Assembly: GCA_002197995.1 (NCBI GenBank)
Contig: NGZR01000002.1
Coordinates: forward strand, 4,898,001-4,962,000
Reading direction: 5' to 3'
From: Gaeumannomyces sp. JS-464
Taxonomy: Eukaryota; Ascomycota; Sordariomycetes; Magnaporthales; Magnaporthaceae
Length of the DNA: 64,000 bases
The first letter of the stretch is position 1; the number at the start of each line of letters is the position of its first letter. The notes beneath the pieces were generated by a model. It did no database searches. It was not told the DNA's origin and saw nothing but the letters and a program-made list of their open reading frames with translations. This document shows, in pieces, positions 57,881 to 64,000 of the stretch. The translations under genes were made by a program, and so were the position numbers.

Positions 57881-59768
57881 CTATTTTCTGATGCTAATCT
57901 TCATGGGCATTCCTCCTTTTGGGTGTGAACTGAGGACATCCTTGGAGTACACCTGGTAGCCAATCTCGCCGAAGAGCTTGGGACCATCAAGCGGGAGCTG
58001 GCTCGCAAAGCCGAACTCACGGACAGTGAGGGCCAGAACGAGGCGCAGCTCGATCTGAGCAAGCTCCTGGCCGATGCAAGCCCTGTTTCCGAGCTCGAAT
58101 GGCCGCCATGTGTTCTTCCGTGGGTATAGCGGGTCGCTTTCGTTGCGGATAAGCCAGCGCTCGGGAATAAACGAGTTCGCCTGCTCCCATACCCGTTCGC
58201 TGCGCTGGGAGGCGTGGGTACTGCCCCATACTAGGAAACCCTCAGTGGGATATCTGACGCCAGTTTCGGGGTGCGTGAGATAGAACCCCTTCTCGCCCTG
58301 CCGGATGCTCGAGACGGGCGGGTAAAGTCGAAGTGTCTCTTTAACGGCCGCTTGGGTGTAAGGAAGTTGGTTCAGCAGCGACGGGTCCGCTGCGATGGCG
58401 GTGGCAGTTTTACTAACGTCTGTGCCAAAGACGACGTCATGCTCCTCCCGCATCCTAGCCAGCGTTTCCGGGTGCCTGTCTAAGAGGTAGTACAGCCAGC
58501 AAAGGGTAGTGGAACTAGTATCGGAGCCAGCCAGCATGAAGATTTTCACTTTTCATTGCCGTGTTCCAGATCCATGTCAGCGACGGCACCGCAACTGCCC
58601 AGCCTACGTCATGACGCCTGGCTCTCTCAGGATACCACTTACGGTGAGCGATAATATCATCAATCAATCCAGGGTCGACATTTGCCGGATTTATAGACGA
58701 GCCCCGCTGCTAATCGCCTCTTTGGCGTATGCCTTGATGCGAGGTGGAGAACAGTCTTCGGCCCTTGGACGTGGTCGAGCTCGGCGAAACTCCGCTCAAT
58801 GTGCGGCATCAGTTCCTTTTTCATGATCCGGTTGGAGTTCCAGATGTAGAAAGACCGGAGAAGGGTGCCACGCTTTGATGGGGTTGAGCTCAAAGGAAAC
58901 GAAGTAGACCGCGCGGAAGAAAGCATCCATGAAGGCATTAGGTTTGGTTTGGGTCTCCAAGCGAGTGTCCCTGAGCGATCCAGTCCGTAGATATGGTCAG
59001 TTAAGGCGGTTTACATATAGTAGCTATCTAGGAATAGGGCGGCGCTGACGTGGCACTCACAAGACCACCTGTCCGATGATGTCAACAAAAAGATGCGTCG
59101 TGTAATCGAGGATTGGGACTGTCTCCCCGTCGCGTGCAGCAGATCGCAGAAAATCCAGGTATCCAGACGTCTCTTTGAGCATAGCCGGACTAATTTCAGG
59201 ATATTGGTGCTGGAGAACCCTGGATTGAGAGCGCTCCTCCAGGTCTTCCACTGATGACCATTTGTCGTGAGCAAGTCGCGGCCTTGGGCTAGCGGATGGA
59301 ATGCCACGGAGCCGAGATGATCGGGTTTGGGGAGGCTGTGCTCCTGTGTGAACTGGGCCATCATGTCTGGGTGTGTGACGACTAGCATGGGGAAGGGGTT
59401 GAGGGGGAAAATATCGAGATAGAAGGCACCGGCCGCAGTCGTATCAGGGAACTCGTTCATGATCAGACGGGCACTCAATTTGCACAAACGTCGCGTGGGG
59501 CTTTGCTCATGATTTTGGCCATGGAGCCCAAGTGGCCGACTAGAAGATTGTGAGGATCAGAGGCTGTGAATTTCCGTGTCAGTGGTTGCCATTCAAAACA
59601 CGGCTTAGACACTGGGCAGCTCACGATGCCGTGTTCTCGGGCAACACGTCTGACGAATAGTCTGGTTGTGACGAGCCTGTAGACGAGACGCGACAGCTGG
59701 AGGAGAAGGGCTCCTCCCACGACACGAGCCACGAGCGCCCAAGAGACTTGACCCGACATCGAAAACAT
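57881..59768 (-). CDS. Cytochrome P450 monooxygenase with several frameshifts
   Basis: Likely exons are 59768-59625, 59563-59061, 58970-58643 and 58548-57881 (introns of 61, 90 and 94 nt, GT-AG). The N-terminal anchor is VSWALVARVVGGALLLQLSR. The last exon has the I-helix AGSDTSSTTLCW, the ExxR motif KETLRLYPPV, the PERF-like segment FIPERWL and the heme-binding loop PFELGNRACIGQEL with the cysteine ligand. Exon 2 holds LAQGRDLLTTNGHQWKTWR and, after a frame change near 59195, LKETSGYLDFLRSA. At least five one-base frame changes are needed (near 59563, 59490, 59195, 58850 and 58700), more per kilobase than elsewhere. True decay of this gene therefore cannot be excluded, although all catalytic motifs are intact. 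The corrected length is about 547 residues. It is an E-class fungal P450 of uncertain family, and its substrate is unknown. Confidence 0.85.
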
Positions 59769-60591
59769 GGTTGGTAATGTACGGCTTGCTTGAAGCCATT
59801 GGACTGAGGAGATGTCGCCATGCCGCCGTCACGCGGGTACGCGCCGCATTTATATACTACCAAGCAGGCACCTTAAACACCTTGGGTACTCAGGAATACC
59901 AATAAGCGGCACGCCCCCTGGTCTTTACGCTAACGCCAGCGCTTTTTTTTGGTAATCCGAAGAACGCGGGTACCCATTGCTAGCAGAGTCCGACGATGCG
60001 ACCACACCAATCACATAAAGGTGCTACCTCGGACCTAGGTACCTAGGTTCGGAGGGAGGTGCAAATTGATTGATGCCTACCACCAAGAACATTTATTCCT
60101 CCCCACGCTCCCATAGAAGTTTATTTAGCACGCGAGGGATCCTGATCCACACGATGGACTGCGGTATGCGATTCTCAAATTCGTTAGGTAAGCCTGTCGA
60201 AAGATGTCAGTCAACCTAACCGTCCAGTCAACCGGAGTTCAGATGAAGGCCCTTGCTATCGTCATCCAGTGGGCCGAATCTGGAGCCCCTGAGTGGGTGG
60301 AGCCAGGGTGTACCAGACTGCATTTTTGATTGGTCTCCGATTGTACGGGTCCTAATTTTTCGCTGTCGTCAGACCCATGTCCACGCTGCGCGGGCTGAGG
60401 GAGGCAACCTGCCTGGCCGGCATTCGGGCGTCTGTTTCACGCGCGCCGTGGCACCCCAAGCAACACGTGAAGCCCTGCGATTGAGTATTGCTTCGACTGT
60501 AAATGGACGACGGCCGCTGCACCAAGGGAGTGAGATTCACAACCGGATCCCGCTCCCCTCGACCACGCTTTGCACGGTGCCAGCACCGACA
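59769..60591. promoter_or_regulatory. Divergent promoter region of the P450 and GT31 genes
   Basis: This contains a double palindrome (ACCTAGGTACCTAGGTT, about 60034-60050). The open frame that leads into the GT31 gene from 60253 has no conserved content before 60592. No gene is seen. Confidence 0.5.
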
Positions 60592-62086
60592 ATGATGCGG
60601 CCGCGCCAGGCGCGCAGGCTTGCGCTACAGGCCCTAGCCGCCGCCCTAGTTTGGAATCTGATAGTCCTGTTCTTCCTGCCAGCCGACAGCCGCGTCCTGC
60701 TCTTCTTCCGTTTCACCACACACCGCGTCCTCTCGCTGCTGCCAACCCCGTACGCCAACGAGGACTGGTTCTTTGAGCCACCACGCTTCCCTATCGACTG
60801 GGACAATGATGTCGCCTTCATCCTCAAGACGGGCTACGGTACCAAGGCCCGCCTGCCCGCACAGCTCGATGCTTTCGGCATGAAGCTGGTCGGCGCTCGC
60901 GACGAAGCAGTACTGGTCGTAGGCGACTTTTCTTCTCACCATCAGGCCGACGGACAGGACTTTCAGGTGCGCGACACGCTTGCCGCTGCTATGGAGAACG
61001 AGGCCCTGGCCTCGTTTCAGGACGCCAAGCGCGCCGTGTGTACCGAGAGATGACCGAGGCCATCAAGGCTGGTAAGGACGGTCCCGCGCTAGAAATAGGA
61101 AAGAAATATGGCTGGGAGCTTGATGCCATGAAGGTACGTTCGTGTTTAATGCCTCTTGCCCCGTTCAGTTTCCCACACAGGATAGTATCCATGGGGGAGG
61201 GGAAAAAGTACAGAATCTTACAGCGCGCAGTTTATCCCTGCTATGGAGCTAGCATGGCGGACGCTACCCCGGCGGAAGTGGTACCTGATGCTTGATGACG
61301 ACACATACATCATCCGGCCGTCGCTCCAGCTGCTTCTTGGCCATATGGACTCGTCCAAACCAACCTACCTCGGGAATGCGGTTGGCGATTATAAGGGGCG
61401 GTTCGCGCACGGCGGCTCAGGCATCGCCATCTCCCAGGCTGCGATGCGTCTTCTCTTTGACGAACACCCCGACGCGGTGCGCGCCGCCTATGTCGACTCG
61501 CTCACGGAGACGTGGGGCGACCGCCTCGTGGCCCACACCTTGATGAAGGTCGGCGTGTATCTCGAAGAGCGATACAAACACCTGTTCAACGGCGAGCGTC
61601 CCCGCGCCACGCGCATCCGCGCCGACCGGTTTCTGCGCGCCCCTCGTCTCGTTCCACGCCCTTGCCCAGCCGCCGCAAATGCTCGAGGTTGGCAGAACGT
61701 TCCACAACGTCGTTGAGCCTGTCCTCTGGAGCGAGCTCTGGGGGATCTATAGCCAGCCCGACCTGAACGTCTTTGGGGAACTCGAGGTTCGGGAGGGGGA
61801 GGACCATGTCGGGCCTGCACATGATGAGAGCATGACTATCAAGAAAAACGTCGGGTCTGCGGAACGCTGTTTCGGCTATTGCATCAAGTCGACCGGATGC
61901 CTGGCATGGAGATGGGAGCAGGAGGCAAAGTTGTGCTACCTGGCCCCTTGGTTTATGATAGGTGAAAGAGACAAAGAGGCAGCCAAGCGCGAAGGTGTGA
62001 GTTCTGGCATTAACATCCGCCGGATACAGTTGCTACAGGAGAGCTGCAAGGCTCGAGATCTTCGGAAGCACTCAGGCGATGCTTGA
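60592..62086 (+). CDS. Glycosyltransferase family 31 protein, type II membrane (two frameshifts)
   Basis: The exons are 60592-61133 and 61231-62086 (intron 97 nt, GTACGT...CAG). The start MMRPRQARRLALQ is chosen because it precedes a signal-anchor helix (LAAALVWNLIVLFFLP), as expected for a Golgi type II enzyme. The DxD metal-binding motif is in YLMLDDDTYII (residues 203-205). Downstream, AHGGSGIAISQAAMRLLF and ETWGDRLVAHTLMKVG match the fringe/C1GALT-like GT31 fold. The C-terminus has a cysteine-bearing module (ERCFGYCIKSTGCLAWRW, then KLCYLAP) resembling a PAN/apple fold. Frame changes are near 61030 (one base short) and 61629-61631 (TTT, one extra), leaving 1,398 nt, or 465 residues, exactly in frame. 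It probably adds a beta-1,3-linked sugar to glycoproteins or a small acceptor. The acceptor is unknown. Confidence 0.88.
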
Positions 62087-63210
62087 TCACGTGATACCCG
62101 CCATCGGGACTTGCGTGTACCTTTTTTTTTTTTTTTAAAAAAAAAATTTCATCCCTTTTAAACACGAAGCGGGCATCAGATGTAGTTTGGTTTTCGCATA
62201 TAGGATACCCATGGCGCTCACGTTTAGGTAGTCTGTCTATGTAATTTTTTTTCTTTCTTTCTGTCATTTCTCAATCAAACTTGCTGCACAAACTATTTTT
62301 TTTTTCTTTTTTGTTTCTTTTTCGTTTTCTCTGTGCAGCTGGGCGTTCTGCTTCTCTCCATCGAATGTTTATTTTGAACTGCAGGTATCCGGAGTTGAGA
62401 TCTTGGTTAACGTATGGCTCCCGACGGATGGTAGGGCAGCAAGGCATGAGCATCAGGTCGCGTGCCAATGGAAGCTCCCCATCTTGCATCGAGCTCTACG
62501 TCACCCCAACCCTTGAGGGGCCGGTTGAAACAGACAGGCCAGATGGAATACACAATTTCATCCCATCTTTGCCCCTACAGAAGTATTTCTTTTGTGCTAA
62601 AAGTTCTAGCGGCTGTTATGGAAATCAGGTCGATTATTTCATGAGTGCACACCTAGAATCATTCAATGTACCTAAATATTTGGAAAGCATCGACCTCGGG
62701 ATCCGGGAAAGCTTTCCGCCCCTGAAGCAGCGTCTAGTTGTGCCTGAAGCGTCCTCTCCATTCCAATAGCCTGGAGTTGAGGAGCTACCCCACCAGATTG
62801 GCAGCCGCACGGACCTTACATACGTCAATACCCCTTGACCAAAATCCCGATCTAAAATCTCGCTTGCCCAACCTTGACCCGTGGCGGACTGGGGTTCTTA
62901 CTCTTGGCCATCACGAAGTCGTCCTCGCCCAGTACACAATTCACTTTTTTTGGCCAGTCATAGCACCCCGCACCTTCTTGGGCGCATCCACCCGCCCGTC
63001 CCGACCGGGCTGCAAAAACCCTTCGCGACAGCAGAACTCCAAAGATATTTCTGGGGCCGCTACCGCTCTACGGAGGCCTGTTGCCGACCTGAACAAATAC
63101 CACGAGCACTACCTCTAACTGGCACATCCCAACGTCGACATACCTACCCACCTATCCACGTATCTATTCGACACTCGCCCCGGTATCTACCTACCCACTA
63201 TCAAGACGCA
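62087..63210. promoter_or_regulatory. Region between GT31 and KES1
   Basis: This holds the T15A10 palindrome (62122-62146), T-rich blocks (62243-62330) and TACCTACC repeats just upstream of KES1 (63143-63200). The frames are low complexity. No gene is seen. Confidence 0.55.
62122..62146 (+). repeat. T15A10 palindromic tract after GT31
   Basis: Fifteen T are directly followed by ten A, about 35 bases after the GT31 stop codon. The tract can form an A-T hairpin in the 3' UTR, and its location suggests a role in 3' end formation, though this is inference. Confidence 0.7.
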
Positions 63211-64000
63211 ATGGATGCATCATCGGCCCCTGCTACCAGTCCTCAAGCGTCTGGGAGCAGCTGGACTGCCTTCCTCAAGGTTAGACCGCCCCCTCCCCAC
63301 ACCGTGGCTCGTTGTTGCGATTTGCCGCAAACACGTCTAAGATATCTTCACTAACGTGAAGATTCGTCGCCCCCATTATCCAGTCTATTGCCTCCTTCAA
63401 CGGCGACCTCTCCAGCCTGACCGCTCCTCCCTTTATCCTCTCCTCGACGAGCTTGACCGAGTTCAGCTCTTACTGGTGCGAGCACCCGGCGATATTCGCT
63501 GCCCCCGCCAAGGAAACCACCCCCGAGAAGCGAGCCCTCCTCGTGCTCAAGTGGTTCTTGACCACCCTGAAGCAGCAGTACGCCAGCCGCAGCGAGCAGT
63601 ACGGAAACGAGAAGAAGCCACTGAACCCTTTCCTCGGAGAGCTCTTCCTGGGCAGGTGGGAGGATGAAGCCGGCACGACTGAGCTCATCAGCGAGCAGGT
63701 TAGGTATGGGCACATCAAACTAGAAATTATCCGCCGGAGGAGTCCATAGACAGGAGCGCTGGACGCATCGCTGAGCCGCGCTAACACTCCCTCCGCTGTT
63801 CACAGCCACCACCCGCCAGCCACGGCCTACTGCATCACCAACTTGCCCACCGGTGTCCAGCTGGAGGGATACAACGCGCAGAAGGCTACTTTCAGCAAAA
63901 CCATAAATATCAAGCAGATCGGGCACGCCGTCCTCACGGTGCCGGTGCCGGCGTCAGACCCGCCTCAGAAGGAGACGTTCCTTATAACCCTACCGGCCCT
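63211..64000 (+). CDS. KES1: Oxysterol-binding protein KES1/OSH4 (3' end beyond window)
   Basis: This lipid-transfer protein exchanges sterol for PI4P between membranes and restrains Golgi secretion. The exons are 63211-63279, 63384-63703 and 63806 to beyond 64000 (introns of 104 and 102 nt). The ORD lid region begins with SWTAFLK and continues in exon 2 with [20 protein letters not shown]. The family signature EQVSHHPP is split by the second intron: EQV plus AG in exon 2, then C CAC CAC CCG in exon 3. [14 protein letters not shown] lies just before it. Exon 3 carries [20 protein letters not shown] and runs in frame to the edge. About 195 of roughly 430 expected residues are visible. No frameshift is seen. 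Confidence 0.95.

Noticed and set aside
1..64000. CRISPR arrays, insertion sequences, phage or plasmid features
   Set aside because: The sequence is eukaryotic nuclear DNA. No regularly spaced direct repeats, transposase genes or terminal inverted repeats were seen.

Overview
The window is nuclear DNA of a filamentous ascomycete, most likely a sordariomycete. Many genes carry short GT-AG introns (61 to 350 nt, with CTAAC/CTGAC-like branch sites), intergenic regions are long, and the gene set is fungal: a Zn2Cys6 regulator, a QDE-3/Sgs1-type RecQ helicase, KAR9, vacuolar carboxypeptidase Y and an MFS/P450 pair. I read 17 protein-coding genes (two cut by the window edges) and one tRNA-Cys.

Left part (1-11.7 kb): the C-terminal end of an unidentified protein, carboxypeptidase Y (minus), then a translation-related group: SDO1/SBDS (plus), RPS18 (minus, with a 17-nt microexon) and tRNA-Cys (plus). 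An inosine-uridine type nucleoside hydrolase follows. From 11.7 to 21.1 kb I find no gene. This space ends at a short Zn2Cys6 transcription factor and is best read as its promoter and leader region.

Middle part (24.5-51 kb): a DUF202 membrane protein, a small V-ATPase subunit f/RNase K-like protein, a very large ankyrin protein with a nucleotidyltransferase-like N-terminal domain, a conserved protein of unknown function, KAR9 (spindle positioning) and a RecQ helicase.

Right part (51-64 kb): a BTB protein, LSM6, a class I methyltransferase, an MFS transporter, a cytochrome P450, a GT31 glycosyltransferase, and the start of an oxysterol-binding protein (KES1/OSH4), which runs off the end. The methyltransferase, transporter, P450 and glycosyltransferase lie side by side and could be a small accessory metabolic group, but no backbone synthase is present.

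The strongest overall signal is technical. More than twenty single-base (rarely two-base) frameshifts interrupt otherwise well conserved genes, most of them in short G/C or A/T runs. Correcting them restores family-consistent proteins, and for six multi-frameshift or spliced genes the corrected coding length becomes an exact multiple of three. I treat these genes as intact loci in a draft-quality sequence, not as pseudogenes. I found no clearly novel system. The most interesting biology is the nucleotidyltransferase-like/ankyrin architecture and the RPS18 microexon.
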